64,000 nt of DNA from Microvelia longipes. Taxonomy: Eukaryota; Arthropoda; Insecta; Hemiptera; Veliidae. The notes beneath the pieces were generated by a model, which saw only the letters and a program-made list of their open reading frames with translations, did not search any database and was not told the origin of the DNA. The DNA is taken from assembly GCA_018340805.1 (NCBI GenBank), contig JACMZG010001913.1, positions 11,850,710-11,914,709 of the forward strand, given 5' to 3'. Position 1 is the first letter of the stretch. The number at the start of each line of letters is the position of its first letter. Made by a program: the position numbers and the translations under genes. Shown one piece after another: positions 1-24,132 of this stretch.

Positions 1-504
1 TTGAATAAAATATATAAAGTATATACTCATATAAAGTAAGATAATTATGTGTCAATTATTAATTGCTTCTAGTTCACGCTAATTTATCATTATGTTTCAT
101 TTATAATTATTTATGTATTTATTTTTTTTGTGATCATTTGTTTATTTTTAACTCGTCAAATCAAGTTTTTCATTTTGTTACACAAGCAAAAACAAAGAGC
201 AACACAATAGTTACACAAAACAAATAGTTACACATAAACTGCTCCAGCCATCTTCGAGCACGAGCATGACTCATTCGAAGATGTGCTTATAAAATAGAAG
301 TACTTTGTAATATTTTATTTTTAATTTTTTAAAGCAGAATAAACATATTTTATTTATTTATTATTTATTTAATTCAACATAGATACTACATTATTTTTCC
401 ACTATTTTGTCATAAATAAGTAATTTAATGTTCTTAAGTAAATTATTAATGCTGTTCAGTTTGAACAGCGTTATAGGTCAAAAACAGATTTTTGGAGCCA
501 AAAT
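1..504. other. Gene-free AT-rich stretch at window start
   Basis: AT-rich sequence with poly-T and poly-A runs and no coding exon that I can recognise. The missing N-terminal FAHD2 exon was looked for here and not found. It presumably lies upstream of the window. Confidence 0.4.
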
Positions 505-1131
505 AAATCATAAATCTGAAACTGATATTTCTCCTGAAGTATCTGTTTCAGATGTTTTTAAGACCTGAGTGGTTTTCACAAAGTTGTCTGTCAGTATTTG
601 CGTGTGTGTCTAGTCTATTATGCTAGCGAGTTGAAACTTTGTACAAAATTTGTTTTATTTAGTTGTGCTATCCAGAAAATATATAATGTCATTAACCGGC
701 AAATATGAATCAGCGCAAATTTTGAAAAATTCATAAAACTCAGAAAATGTCTAACAATTTAAACTTAAGCTCACATTTATTCATTTATGGGACCAAGAAA
801 TGTGTAAAGTGTCATCTCAATATCAGCATTAGTTATTTTATTGAATGACTTGTATACGTTTTTTTTTTTTTTAATTCTTAAAAAACAAAAAGTAATCCAG
901 TTGAGTTGAAACTTGGTACTAGTGTATCCCTGCACATAATAAAAAAGTATACTACATTTTGTTTCAATGTGGCAATTATATGTGCGGTTCATGTTGGATT
1001 ATAAAAGTTAAACAGGATCAAGCGAGGTCAGTGCCTGGATGGGGGTATGAATTTTGTGATTTTGATATCCTAAGATTCCAATGTGGTGAGGATAAGTACC
1101 AATTGTACCACATGCCCGATTTTGTATTTTA
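505..1131 (+). repeat. Dispersed repeat family A, copy 1 (5' part degenerate)
   Basis: Shares ordered blocks with copies near 11.6, 32.1, 39.9, 45.8 and 46.7 kb: 'gagtggttttcacaaagttg', 'gagttgaaactttgtacaaa', 'gtcattaac', then a block ending in 'ggtcagtgcctgga'. No terminal inverted repeats or coding sequence were seen, so the class is unknown. It ends just before the first visible FAHD2 exon and lies in the intron or upstream region of that gene. Confidence 0.6.
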
Positions 1132-1155
1132 ATGCTTTTTAATGTTTTTTTATAG

Positions 1156-13196
<12,041 letters not shown>

Positions 13197-13323
13197 GTTT
13201 TGACCGTGTAAACTATTCTATCAATGGCAAATGTTTTAGATCTCAATGTGTTGCTTATAATTTTAGGTGGTTGAATAGGAATTTTCAATTATTAAAGCTT
13301 TTGAGGAGGAATAGGTCCAAAAT

Positions 13324-13329
13324 AATAAA
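13324..13329 (+). terminator. Candidate polyadenylation signal of FAHD2
   Basis: AATAAA about 130 nt downstream of the stop codon. Another lies at 13726-13731. In DNA this AT-rich the hexamer is common by chance, so either may be the real one. Confidence 0.35.
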
Positions 13330-13910
13330 TAAAACTAATTTTGCCGGGTTTTCGATAATCAATTTTCAATTTGATTAATTGAAAATAATTTTCAACAATT
13401 ATGAAGAGTGAAACAATTTTGTATTTCCCATCATTAAATTTTACAAAATTATATATATTTGGGGTTGTAGATCCCAAAGAGTATGAACTATTTCTTGAGA
13501 AGTCACTGCTAATTTTAAAATGTTCCAGTTGTATTAATTGATTATTGGAAAATTGGGTTTTTTTTATTTTCACAAATGAATGAACATGACCCCTTTAGAC
13601 TATTAATGCCTTTAACGTTAGTAATATGGTCTTTTAAAAACAGCAGGTTGGAGAGTGTGGTATCAAGCCATTGTTACCATCTTATAAATTTTCACTTGCC
13701 TTACTTTTATACTATTGGAATCCCCAATAAATATAGACTTAAATAATTAGCATTTTAAATAGAAAATATATTATTGTAAACAAATTTAATATTATTATTT
13801 TTATGCTCAATATATTGGTTTTTAAGTACTTGTTTCTTTTTATTTTTATTTCTAACTTTCTATTAAAGTTTAAGGCTTTTGTCAACTAAGGAGAGAGATA
13901 TTAGTGAAGT
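13330..13910. other. FAHD2 3' flank, nothing else recognised
   Basis: Likely part 3' UTR and part intergenic. No further gene or bounded element is visible. Confidence 0.35.
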
Positions 13911-13944
13911 GCAAAAAATCCATCTAGCTAAGTTCTGAAATTTA

Positions 13945-14505
13945 TTTGAATATCAAAGCTTTGATATTGTATAGGAACACATCAGACTCGATCCAATAAT
14001 TTATTTATTGCAACAAACAGAATCTTGAAAAACTAAAAAATCAATTTGAATATCGAAGTTTTGATATTCTCTTGGACCACCTCAGACTCAATACAATAAT
14101 TTATTTATTGCCACAGACAAAATGCAGAAAAGCTAAAAGTTCATTTGAATATCAAAGTTTTGACATTCTCTTTGACCACCTAAGACTCTATCTAATAATT
14201 TATTTACAGCCACAGACAGAATCTAAAAAATTCTTTTGAATATCAAAGTTTTATATTCCCTTGGACCATCTCAGAGTCAATCCAATAATTTATTTATTGC
14301 CACAGACATAATTTAGAAAAACTAAAAATTAATTGAATACCAAAGTTTTGATAATCTCTTAGACCACCTCAAACACAATCCAATATTTTGTTTATTACCA
14401 CAGACAGAATCTAGAAAAGCTAAAAATTAATTGAATAATATCAAAGTATATTCTCTTGGATCACCTCAGACACAATCCAGTAACTTATTGCCACAGACAG
14501 CCACG
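13945..14505 (+). repeat. Degenerate tandem repeat of about 97 bp, 6 copies
   Basis: Unit contains 'tttgaatatcaaagttttga', 'ggaccacctcagactcaat' and 'aatttatttattgccacaga'. Units start near 13945, 14045, 14143, 14235, 14332 and 14428. Copies differ by substitutions and small indels, suggesting an old array. Confidence 0.9.
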
Positions 14506-14662
14506 TTTTCTAATGATCTTAGAAGAATAAATCAACTTTTATTTTCTTAGAAAAAATTTGCTAATGAGATGGCTCGTGTGGTAGAAAAGGAGAAGCGTGT
14601 CTAAATCCTTGTCAAAGGTCCCTAATCTCCAAAGAATAGGTTCCGTAAAACTTTATATGTAT

Positions 14663-14667
<5 letters not shown>

Positions 14668-14730
<63 letters not shown>
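14668..14730. repeat. (TA)n microsatellite
   Basis: Alternating TA tract with one phase shift. Confidence 0.95.
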
Positions 14731-14734
<4 letters not shown>

Positions 14735-15370
14735 GCAACAGAAATAGTTGCTTACCTTTTTGGACCATCAGTACCTAATCTTTGCTTAAATTTACTCAAT
14801 ATCTACAGGAACAAGGTAAATAACACATTTAAAACAACAACATTAAAAAAGTATTGAACTTTTATTATAAATTGTAATTTTAAAATTAAATATACATATA
14901 TTAATTTATTGACTGTTTTATCTTAGCTATTAGCATTTCTAACTTTTATTTAGCATGTTTATTGTTAAAAAATATTATTGCAAATTACTCATTTTAAGAA
15001 ATATGCATGATTTATAGTTTAGTATTCAATAATTTTTACAAAGGGAATTATTTTATTTTATGAAATCCTTATGATAAGGTTTAGATTAAATAAAATAAAT
15101 AAATTGATTCTTTATGCATTGGTATAAAGTCAATGCCAGAGGGATGTAAATCTATTTAGGCAACTTCTCAAAACAACAAGAGCTCTAGTCCACTTTATGG
15201 TCACAAGTTTGTTGTCCTCCAGCAATTTGTACTGCCATATTAGTGAATTTCCAAATGTATTTAAAAAACATGATTCATAACTTTATCAATCAATAAAATC
15301 AGAACTAATATAGATAATAAAATTAGTGCATATTTACTACCAAATTTTTGTTTTAAGTATAAAACAAAAT
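14735..15370. other. Intergenic AT-rich stretch with a partial family B copy
   Basis: About 15190-15340 resembles the middle of family B ('caatcaataaaatcagaact', 'gataataaaat'). The rest holds nothing recognisable. Confidence 0.45.
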
Positions 15371-15373
15371 AAA

Positions 15374-15524
15374 ACAAGAGGCCTTAGGTGCTCCACAGCC
15401 TCAGCGCTAAGCACCTCAGCCGGAGACATAGGCGCTTGGGACCTCTTCGTAACCACAGGGAGGCACAGTTCGTTATATTACTAGTTTATATAAGTGGCAT
15501 ACTGCCACGATATAAGCAATTTTC

Positions 15525-15562
<38 letters not shown>

Positions 15563-15905
15563 TTATTTATTTATTCTTGATCAGTGAGTCCCCCCTTCTA
15601 AAAATTCCACCTTAAAACGTGATTTGTTTAGATTATGTTAATTAATGACATTGTTTTGTTTGTTTTTTTTTTGTTACAATTAATGACATAATTGTTTTTT
15701 GACTCATATATGTCCATTAATAAAACTGGAACTAATACTGATAATAAAATGGAACTTCGTATTTTTGTGAGCCATACATAGTAGTATATTCGTAAAAAAT
15801 TCCAGCCCAATCTAAACACTATATGAAGATTTATGATTTCTTTTTTTTTTTTAATTCTTGTGGGTTAATGATGTCACACATATTTCATAAATAATGTTTT
15901 AAATT
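15374..15905 (+). repeat. Dispersed repeat family B, copy 2
   Basis: Begins 'acaagaggcc', has the shared 'tataagtggcatactgcca' block, then a TA/TTTA microsatellite insertion (about 15529-15573), then the conserved second half with 'aaactggaactaatactgat' and 'gggttaatgatgtcacaca'. Confidence 0.75.
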
Positions 15906-16570
15906 TTTTTGTCAAAAGTATACCTAAATTTTATTAAAAAGTGTATTTAAAAATAATATAATTTTACTAATCATTTTCTTGCAACCAACCAATAATTGTC
16001 CGCAACACAATTTTTTGCCACGACCCAAGGGTTGAGATTTGTTGGTCGATGGCGAAATTCTTTAATGATATTGAAATACAAAACAAGTGGAATTTAGAAG
16101 GGAAATTTTCTGTTCTGATGCAGAATTCATGAAGTCAAGCTTCAATGTAAAAATTCAAAGTTAAGTCCATTACACGATGGTATCAGAAATATACTTTTCA
16201 AGTAATAACTTAAAAAAACGGATCCTATAGAAAAACACAGTAAACTTGCAAACAGACATCATTGGGAGTTATAAAAGGATTTTAAATCTAGGATAACCAT
16301 TTTGGTTTGACAGATGGAAGAGGATAATTTCTCCTAATGTCTTGTCCTTTTCTTAAAAATTTCCAAAAAATTTTTGTTGAAGAATTTTAAAGAAGTACAC
16401 TAGTTCAAAAATGTATCCTCTTATCTGGTAATGTTTCGTTACAAATATTTATTTACACTTGTTATTCAACTTTTAATTGAATTACAATTTCATTACTTTA
16501 ATTATTCCAAATTAAAATTATTGGTGTTACGTAAGAGATTTGGTGTCAAAAATCATTATTTGAATGGAAG
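15906..16570. other. Intergenic stretch, nothing recognised
   Basis: No ORF, repeat family or structured element supported. Confidence 0.4.
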
Positions 16571-16826
16571 CATAGAGATATAATATTAGAGGGAGCATAC
16601 CCTATCTATATACAAAGATGCTTGATACCTCTTTTTGGGGCTCCATAGAGCCTCATTGAAACCTCCTTTAAGAATGGGTGAAGTTTATAATAAATCAATT
16701 GTTTTTAACTAATTTTCAAATCTTTTGTGTTTTTTTTCGTATTATAAACATTCTATAACATAATTTAATGTAACGTTAGGCTGTTAATGTTTCAACACTC
16801 AAACAATAGTAATATTTATCTCTATG
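16571..16826 (+). mobile_element. hAT-type MITE copy 3, degenerate
   Basis: Starts CATAGAGATATA and ends TCTCTATG, with the family interior ('cctcctttaaga', 'ataataaatcaattg'). The flanking 8-mers do not match, so its target duplication has decayed or an end was lost. Confidence 0.75.
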
Positions 16827-17069
16827 AACAGATGGAACAAATATCAAAATTTAGGAAGGTAACGGTCAAGGAGTTTATAAGGCTACACAGAGACATATAT
16901 TGTTTTGTACAAATTTCTATCACACAAAGTAACCTTTATCAATGACAGGCAATATGACATTGGCATAACTTCCTCTACGATTATAAGGGCTAAAAGTAGC
17001 CCTAGCAGCTAAACTTTTCTTTGTTTTACATTTCCAGTCATACTAAAGCCTGCAATACGTGAGTAAAGT

Positions 17070-17205
17070 CACTTGTTATTTAGTACAAATTCTAATTAAT
17101 TATTTTCCACTATATTTTGTACTGATAATAATTAATTATTTTCCCCTATATTTTGTACAGATAATAATTAATTATTTCCCACTATATTTTGTACAAATTT
17201 CTGTC
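17070..17205 (+). repeat. Tandem repeat of about 38 bp, 3-4 copies
   Basis: Unit 'aattaattattttccacta' followed by 'tattttgtac' and a variable part. Confidence 0.85.
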
Positions 17206-17508
17206 ACACAAATAAATTTAATCAATAGCAGGCAATATGACATGTATTGTATAGATTTAAGTTACCTCCTTTACAGTAATTCAAGATGCCAAATGTACCT
17301 AGCAGCTATAATTTTCTTCTTTTGACATCGGCACAGATATTGAAAGCCCTTGTTGATTCTATTCAAGTATAACTTAAGGCAATTATAAGTTAAATTTAAC
17401 AATTATACAACTTAAGAAACGAAAACATTTAAAAAACTAAGATTCAATAATTGTAGTAACAAAATGTGTAAATTATAAGTGAAAAGTGGTAACAATATAC
17501 TTAAGATA

Positions 17509-17600
17509 GTTAAGTGTTACGATTACACTAGAAGTAATCGTTAAGTGTTACGATTACACTAGAAGTAATTGTTAAGTGTTACGATTACACTAAAAGTAAT
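17509..17600 (+). repeat. 31-bp tandem repeat, 3 copies
   Basis: Unit 'gttaagtgttacgattacac' followed by 'tagaagtaatc', with starts at 17509, 17540 and 17571. Nearly perfect. Confidence 0.95.
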
Positions 17601-17987
17601 TGTTTTCTTAACATAGCTCAATTAGTTGTTATAATATAAATTCATTAAAGAATATAATTCAGGTCTATTTGATTGGCAGCGAACAGTCATAAGCCTAACA
17701 TCTGTGTTATTAGTGGCAGAGGCGGACTGGCCTTTGAGGACGAGGGTGGCAACCCTCCTTGGACCCCTCGGCCAAAAATAAACTTAAATAAAGAAATTTA
17801 AAAAAAAAATATAACATATTAAATATTTTTAAGCTTATAGAATATAAATATATTTATTTATTATAATTATGTAATGTATTAATAACATCAGACTCAAAGT
17901 GGCCCTAAGTAGGACCTAATGAGCTCCCAGAGACAAATGCTTTTAAATCACCTAAAAATATTCTTTATTGTTATTTATAAACTGTGT

Positions 17988-18175
17988 AGGCTTCCAGTGG
18001 TGTCAGCCTCAATGTAGATGAAGAATCCGATTTTTTCCTTCCACTGTGGGAGGCATCTTCAGGGATTTAGGACATCATGGATAGAAACACAATGCTCCAC
18101 AAAACTGAACAGTTTTTTGAGAAAATTATACGTCGGATTCTTCATCTACATGAAGAGGCGGACACCACCGGAAGA
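17988..18175. repeat. Imperfect inverted repeat, arms of about 43 bp
   Basis: The left arm (about 17988-18031, containing 'gtagatgaagaatccga') and right arm (about 18133-18175, containing 'tcggattcttcatctac') are reverse complements with a few differences, separated by about 100 bp. Two overlapping frames run through it but neither resembles a known protein. It may be the inverted termini of a small element. Confidence 0.75.
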
Positions 18176-18504
18176 CCTAAATCTTCAATTTGTTATTGTT
18201 ACCTGAATCTAGGGTTTTTAAGGACTTTTAGAGTCCCATACGGAAGACTAGGGCTAAAAAAGGCCCAAAAATGCTCGATCAGGGTCTTGAAGCACCATAA
18301 AAAGGCTCTAGATAATTGGTTTTTAAGTAATTAAAAAGATATTCTAAATTTTAGATCTTTATACCCCATTCATTATACCAAGACGTTTAAGGGTCCCATA
18401 CAAAGACTATAGCTAATGATGGTCTTTAACATGGTTGTTCAAAGCAGCAGAAAAGGGCCTTGGAGATTGATGTTTTTAAGTACTTAAAATATTCTTACTT
18501 TGTT

Positions 18505-18740
18505 ACTTACCGTGATCGTAAAGGTGTTCGATTTTGGCACCGGAGGTCCGGGGTTCGCAGCCCGGGCTATGCTTTAAGATTTTATGAATAGTATTTGTAT
18601 TAAAAAGATTTCGCCAACTTTAATTAATTCTTAGAGTGTAGTAGATGCAACCCACCTGAGGTGGTCCCCGCAGGGTTAATACCCTGATGGGCCGAAAGGC
18701 CCTAAAACGGGCATTTTATTTCATTTTATTTATAAGGACC
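18505..18740 (+). mobile_element. Putative tRNA-derived SINE (second family)
   Basis: A tRNA-like 3' half at about 18540-18567 has a T-arm CCGGG/CCCGG around GTTCGCAG (box B-like). It is followed by a unique body with a GGGCC..GGCCC hairpin near 18690-18705 and a T/A-rich end. No anticodon arm can be drawn convincingly, so this is a retroposed, non-functional tRNA derivative. Confidence 0.5.
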
Positions 18741-19185
18741 CAGATAATTATTAAGAGAGTTAGTATTTCCCTCAGGAATTAATTAAAACTAAAGATGTGC
18801 TGAGTTATTCAAGACATGTTTTCCAATGCCGATAAATTACCTTTATGCTTATATTAAATAATAAAAAAAAAATCTGATAACTATAACAATATATATAAAA
18901 ATTATATTTATTTAAGCCAATGCTATTATTAATTCTAAAAAATATCTAGTTATCACAATACTAGTATATATTTTTTTTACAATAAAAGCAAAGATATTAA
19001 ATTATCAAAGAAGGCCAAAACGAACCAATTAAACAGACAGAAATTTACACACATTTTTTTCTGCAATATTATGTTTTCAAAGTGGAAAGTTTTATTTGAA
19101 AAGAGTTCCACCACTCTTAGAGTAAAAATATAACCCTTTTAAATACAAAACCACAGTATTATAACAAATCAATAAAAGATCCACT

Positions 19186-19532
19186 GTAATATTGCACACA
19201 GTTATAATCAGTTGACAGCATAGGAAAAAAGTGTTTTGAAACCAATAAGGTTAGTAGAAACCAAATAACAAGCACTAGTCACACACAGGTTTTCACCTTA
19301 GTGAGATTTTCTTAACACTTCATTTTATCTCTCTCAATTTTGTATTTACTTTTTTTAAGCATATCTTTTTTGTAACTTTTATTTCATGACTTTTGTAGAT
19401 TTGTCAATGTTTTAAGAAAATAAAGATTATTTGATTTGAATTAGTCCGATTTGGAATTGTGGTTGTGGTTTAAAATCAAGGACTAACCTAATTGGCTACC
19501 ACGCAGTCAACTGATCATAACCATGTGTTATA
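19186..19532. mobile_element. MITE M1, copy 2, with internal insertion
   Basis: The left end has GTTATAATCAGTTGACAG and the right end its reverse complement, as in other M1 copies. About 170 bp of extra AT-rich sequence interrupts the middle (about 19270-19440). Confidence 0.75.
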
Positions 19533-19572
19533 CAACAATCATAATTAGAGAATAAAGTTGACCCCAAAAGAG

Positions 19573-19581
19573 AATATATAT

Positions 19582-19672
<91 letters not shown>
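19573..19672. repeat. (TA)n microsatellite
   Basis: About 100 bp of alternating TA. It yields spurious poly-(Tyr-Ile) reading frames. Confidence 0.95.
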
Positions 19673-19677
<5 letters not shown>

Positions 19678-19984
19678 ACATATACATATAGAGAAAGAGA
19701 AAATATATTGGCCAAACACTGTCTAAATCTTACATATCCTGAGCAAATTATAATTGATTTACAGAAGAAAGGCATTTACCATATAGGCAATTAGGCTTTA
19801 GTCCAAGAGTCAAAGTTCAATAGGGGCTGGGAAAATAGAGTTAAAATAAAAATCAGTGTTATAGAACAGTTTATACAGGCGGTTCAATCCCTACTGTTTA
19901 GTAACACTCAATGGACAAGTTTATTTCTAGCTGGGGCCTAAAAATCCAACTCAAACTAAAATTTTGAGAAGTGCTCTAATGTGT

Positions 19985-20090
19985 TTTATGTTTTGAACAA
20001 CTAAGGGGGTCCCATCAAGGGGTAATGTGTCCATCGTTTTATATTTTGCACAACTAAGGGGGTCCCATCAAGGGGTAATGTGTCCGTCAA
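19985..20090 (+). repeat. 53-bp tandem duplication
   Basis: 'caactaagggggtcccatca' recurs at 19998 and 20051 with matching flanks through 'aggggtaatgtgtcc'. Two copies with few differences, so recent. Confidence 0.9.
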
Positions 20091-21470
20091 TTAGACCAAT
20101 TAAATCAATAAACGACTCAATCAGGTTCTCTCAGGATACCATAGTGTGAAGATCTAGCACTCTTTCCCTTCCAACAAGCTTCATTGCTTTAGCTATATTT
20201 TATTTAACCGACTGATGCCACTGGCATTTACCAAAGGGGGTCAGCTTCAAACAATCAGCTTAAGTGTCATATATGATATGATCTCAGTATTCATCAACTT
20301 AATACTGATAATGCCTCTAAATAAGAATTAAAATTTAGTTTCTGACAAAAAATAATCTATATCCCCATAAAAAATAACAAAATCAACATATTTGTGCAAA
20401 TAAACATAATATTTCCTTAAATGTTCACATAATTTTCATTTTTCATGTTAATTACTTTAATACATATACAATTTTTTATTATTCTAAAAGTAATATTTAT
20501 AAATAAAATATACACATTATCATTACTATAATATAAAAATAATTTTTAATTAATTATTTTGAAAGCCATGTGTACTTAAAAATTAAAAAATCTCTTAAAA
20601 ATTAAATAAAGTGAAAAAGTAAATAAATGGTAAACCAAAACCAAAATAAAAAAAATAATGGATGGGTATTATTTTTTTATGTCTACAAATTTTGTTGTAT
20701 GAATATTGAGGAAATGTAGAGATGACATAAGATAAATCTAGAATAAGGTTAGGCTGAAGAGAAAGTTAAACTGATAGGAGGTTATAGTGTTAAATTTTAG
20801 TGGTTAAATTTTCTTTTTACTACAGACTATCAGCTGTTTTAATAGAAATAGCAGATTATCAGCTTTGGGAATACAAATGTTCAAAATCAAACTTACTGGG
20901 ACTAAGTAGTGACACAAGATAATATTGAGTAACTTACAGGTGGGAGTTCTCTAAATGACACCTGGCACTAACTAATGTCACTAGATACTAGTGCATCTTA
21001 CTTGTGCTAAATACCCTTTCACTCATAAAGTCAAAGTAGATTAAACCTCTGCCTACTAACTTGTAACTAAAGCCTCTTACTAGCAGCAGTAGTTATTTCC
21101 TCTCTTTCACCAAATATCAATCATGAGACCCTAGTTGGGAAATGATTCAACTAAATCTCAAGTGCTCTTCAACTGCGTCTACTACTAGGACTGCTTCAAA
21201 CAGTATAATATAGGCAGTGCCATCTCTATTTACTATACCTCTTCATGTAAGAAAAATACCATTTTATAAACAAATTAAAATGAATGGATTAATTTTAAAA
21301 GGATTGTAAAATATGGTACAAAAATAAAAATAAACACTTAACGAAAGTAATATACTGAAAAAATTGTTTTTCAAAACTATATATAAATTTATAAAGGGTT
21401 TAAGTAATTAGTGAAATGGAAAACCACCTGAATTTTAATATTATAAAAATTAAAAAGGTTGTATTTACCG
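20091..21470. other. Intergenic stretch, nothing recognised
   Basis: 1.4 kb of AT-rich DNA. No exon, repeat family or structured RNA could be supported. Confidence 0.4.
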
Positions 21471-21531
21471 CAATTCGAAGAAGCAATTGAAGAATCAGGT
21501 GCCGTCAATACTTGCTGTTGGATATGAATAT

Positions 21532-21569
21532 CCCTGGACCGGTTTCGGCATAACGCCATCATCAGCAGG
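21532..21569 (-). ncRNA. Candidate hammerhead ribozyme in Penelope pLTR
   Basis: Read on the - strand: CCTG (21569-21566), then the core CTGATGA (21565-21559), a stem II of GGC/GCC around GTTAT with one unpaired T, then GAAA (21546-21543), CCGG, TC, and CAGG. CCTG pairs with CAGG as stem I. Cleavage would follow GTC. Stem III would be the self-complementary ACCGGT with no loop, which can only pair between two molecules, as proposed for dimeric hammerheads of Penelope-like elements. The unpaired base in stem II and the lack of a test leave activity uncertain. Confidence 0.6.
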
Positions 21570-21762
21570 TGGGGCAATACACGAGCTCTCAACTAATAAA
21601 GTTATATCAGTGAATAACTTCTAGTCTCAATGAGCACAACATTATAATTTTTTAACCTCAATGAACACAGTAAGTCCAAAAATACAATTTACAATAAAAA
21701 AATAAACAAATGGACAACTTAACTGCATGGACTAGACAATAAAGCGAAAGCATCACAAACTG

Positions 21763-22112
21763 GACTTTAGCATATACAGGAAACCAACAGCAACCGACCA
21801 CACGATACACGCAACTTCAAACCACCCAATGCTACACAAACTAGCAGCCTACAGATCCATGATACATAGACTTCACAAAATACCTATGACACCTGACAAT
21901 TACAAAAAGAAATTTAATACGACATAGCTGACAGGAACAGATACACTAGGACCGACATCGACAAACTGGTCACACAATACAAACAGGAAAACAGCTCTAC
22001 CAACACCACAACAGATGAAATAGATACTAACAAACAATGGACAGCTTTAACAAACGTAGTGAAAGAAACTTACAGACTTGCAAACTCAACAAAACTAAAG
22101 ATCAGCATTTAA
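21763..22112 (+). pseudogene. Penelope-like reverse transcriptase, C-terminal fragment
   Basis: Reads DFSIYRKPTATDHTIHATSN, then HPMLHKLAAYRSMIHRL, the segment after the RT catalytic motifs in Penelope-like elements (YRKPT...HP..HK.AAYR...R). The first frame stops at about 21925. Similarity continues in a second frame from about 21921 (DIDKLVTQYKQEN) to TAA at 22110-22112, so there is a frameshift. The catalytic YADD region is absent. Confidence 0.75.
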
Positions 22113-22595
22113 AACAAACAATAACAAAATAACAATTAGATTAATGAAGACTTCAGTCCTTTTTTAAAATTTATTGAAAATAAATTAACAAAGAGCTTTG
22201 TCTAGGGATCCTAAGCTTCTTCAGTTCTTGAAATTGACAAAAATGAAAAAGTTTGATAAAATAAAAAAAATTGATTTCTTTTTATATCAAGTGTCTAACT
22301 AAGTAAATAAATAAATTTGAAATGAAATTACAAAAACGGGAGGGTAAAGGAAAATTAAGATTTAAAGATATTTACCCGAATTTTAATAAAACAGGAAAAC
22401 CTCAAAGCATCAAAACCTCAGATGATTCACTCACACACTCGACTTTTCAGGGTTACGGCCTTGACTCAGTAGACATTCCCTATATAAACACTCTCCTACT
22501 CCCTTCTTAATCTTCAGAGGGCTCGTCGTGCTCATTGAGACTAGAAATTAATCACAGATAAAACTTTATTAGTTGAGAGCTCGAGTGTTGCACCG

Positions 22596-22632
22596 CCTGT
22601 AGATGATGGTGTTATGCCGAAACCGGTCCAGG
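22596..22632 (+). ncRNA. Degenerate hammerhead motif in second pLTR
   Basis: Same architecture as the motif at 21532-21569: CCTG, stem II, GAAACCGGTC, CAGG. The core CTGATGA has become TAGATGA, which removes the invariant C3 and U4 and should abolish cleavage. Confidence 0.45.
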
Positions 22633-22689
22633 GATATTCATATCCAACAGCAAGCATCAACGGTAGCTGATTCTTCAAGATATAAAAAT

Positions 22690-24089
22690 TATTACTATTC
22701 TAAAATGTACACAATTAACTATTTTTTTACTAACTGCGAGTTTCTCTTTCATAATTATTTTATATTAATTTCAGACTTAATTACTTTAAAAAGCAGGATT
22801 AATAAGAAGCTTTTACAAACAAAGTTTTAGATAAAACAAAAACATTAAAAAATTTAAATTGGTATTAATACAAAAACTCATAATGAATATTAAATCTAAG
22901 AAACATTTATTAGCATGTGGCAGTCAGGGACATCACAAATTTTCAGGAAACAATGAACCAACCTTTTTATTATTTAGGATTTTCTTCAAATTCAACGAAA
23001 TTCTGATCAAATTTAATTTAACCACGGGATGTAAAATCATTCCTGGACTAGTTTTCCACATAATCAAAGAGGCTTATATTACTAGAGGGAGGACTTGGGT
23101 AGAATAGCACAGTGATAAGGGGTCTAGTTGAGTGGCTGTTTCCATTAAGTATTCACCTGTAATTTACAGATCCCCCTCCCTCTACAACCTCTACTAGGGT
23201 GCATCAAATTTAATGCACGCTAGTAATATTTAAAATACAAGTAACATTAGGGTGTGTTTATAGCAGGGCTGCTTGCGCTGGTAGCTAGCCAAAGATCAAA
23301 TAAAACAATTTCCTGTGCTCTTTGGTTTATAACCTAAAGGTATGTTACCATTTTGTTTTTCTGTCAATATTATTCCACATTTAATTTATTTTGTATGTGA
23401 ACTAACTTTGTAAATAATGTGAACTAACTTTCACATTATTTGTTTTTGTAACCCTATTAAAGAGCATTAATCATTGTAATTTATTATGGACATGTTGCCA
23501 TTGCACTTCAAAAATTATATAAATAAATAAATAAAATCTTTATTGTAGAGACTTAAAAGTATACAGTCATCAAAATATTACAATTTATTATTATTTAAAA
23601 CAAATACATTTACTTCATTCTAAAAAGTTATGACTAAAATCAATGAGTGATATCAATAAATATTAAATATAATTATATATTTAATTAAGTATATAAATAT
23701 ATACTTGATGCCAGTAATATTTATTATTTATTCGTGACTTGTTACTATTAAGAGTTTAGATTTTTATACCTGTGACTAACTTCAGCCGTCTTTATTTTGC
23801 CGAAATAAATAGAAAAAATAATACAGATTTTTTTATGAACTTTAAAACATTTGCATTTTTTTGTGATTTTACCATGACTGGTAAATTCTGGTACATAATT
23901 AACTGGTAACTAATTTTTAGTTTTATTTATAATCTTTGGAGTAAATATATAAAATGTATAATAATAATTAATAATGTAGTAATAATGAAAAAGCCAGAAA
24001 AATTGCTTAACAGCTTTGTACTTATTAAGCATGCGGGATACAAGAAGTTACTTGACCACCTTGTTTTAAACGATGCCTCAAACCACCTT
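22690..24089. other. Intergenic stretch, nothing recognised
   Basis: AT-rich DNA. The open frame at 22859-23107 has no similarity I can name. There is a degenerate 'ttactagaggga' word near 23082. Confidence 0.4.
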
Positions 24090-24131
24090 TATTGAGATTG
24101 AGTATGCCCCCTCTAGTAATATATCTCTATG
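24090..24131 (-). mobile_element. Terminus of a hAT-type MITE
   Basis: Reverse complement of the family's left end (...GCCCCCTCTAGTAATATATCTCTATG). A SINE inserted at this terminus, and the sequence beyond is not recognisable. Confidence 0.7.
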
Positions 24132-24132
24132 A

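Larger units (their letters stand above)
21478..22680 (+). mobile_element. Penelope-like retroelement remnant with oppositely oriented terminal repeats
   Basis: A reverse-transcriptase fragment (21763-22112) lies between two related terminal repeats. One is on the - strand (about 21478-21640), the other on the + strand (about 22524-22680). Both contain GTGCTCATTGAGACTAGAA, TTTATTAGTTGAGAGCTCG and GTTATGCCGAAACCGGTCC. Penelope-like elements are known for such pLTRs in variable orientation and for hammerhead motifs within them. No endonuclease domain was seen. It is 5'-truncated and dead. Confidence 0.75.

Noticed and set aside
18520..18570. tRNA gene
   Set aside because: Only the T-arm is convincing. 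The rest cannot form a cloverleaf and the flanks look like a SINE body.
19496..19775. Open frames rich in Tyr-Ile
   Set aside because: Translation of the (TA)n microsatellite.
22859..23107. 82-codon ORF as a gene
   Set aside because: No similarity recognised and composition typical of AT-rich intergenic DNA.
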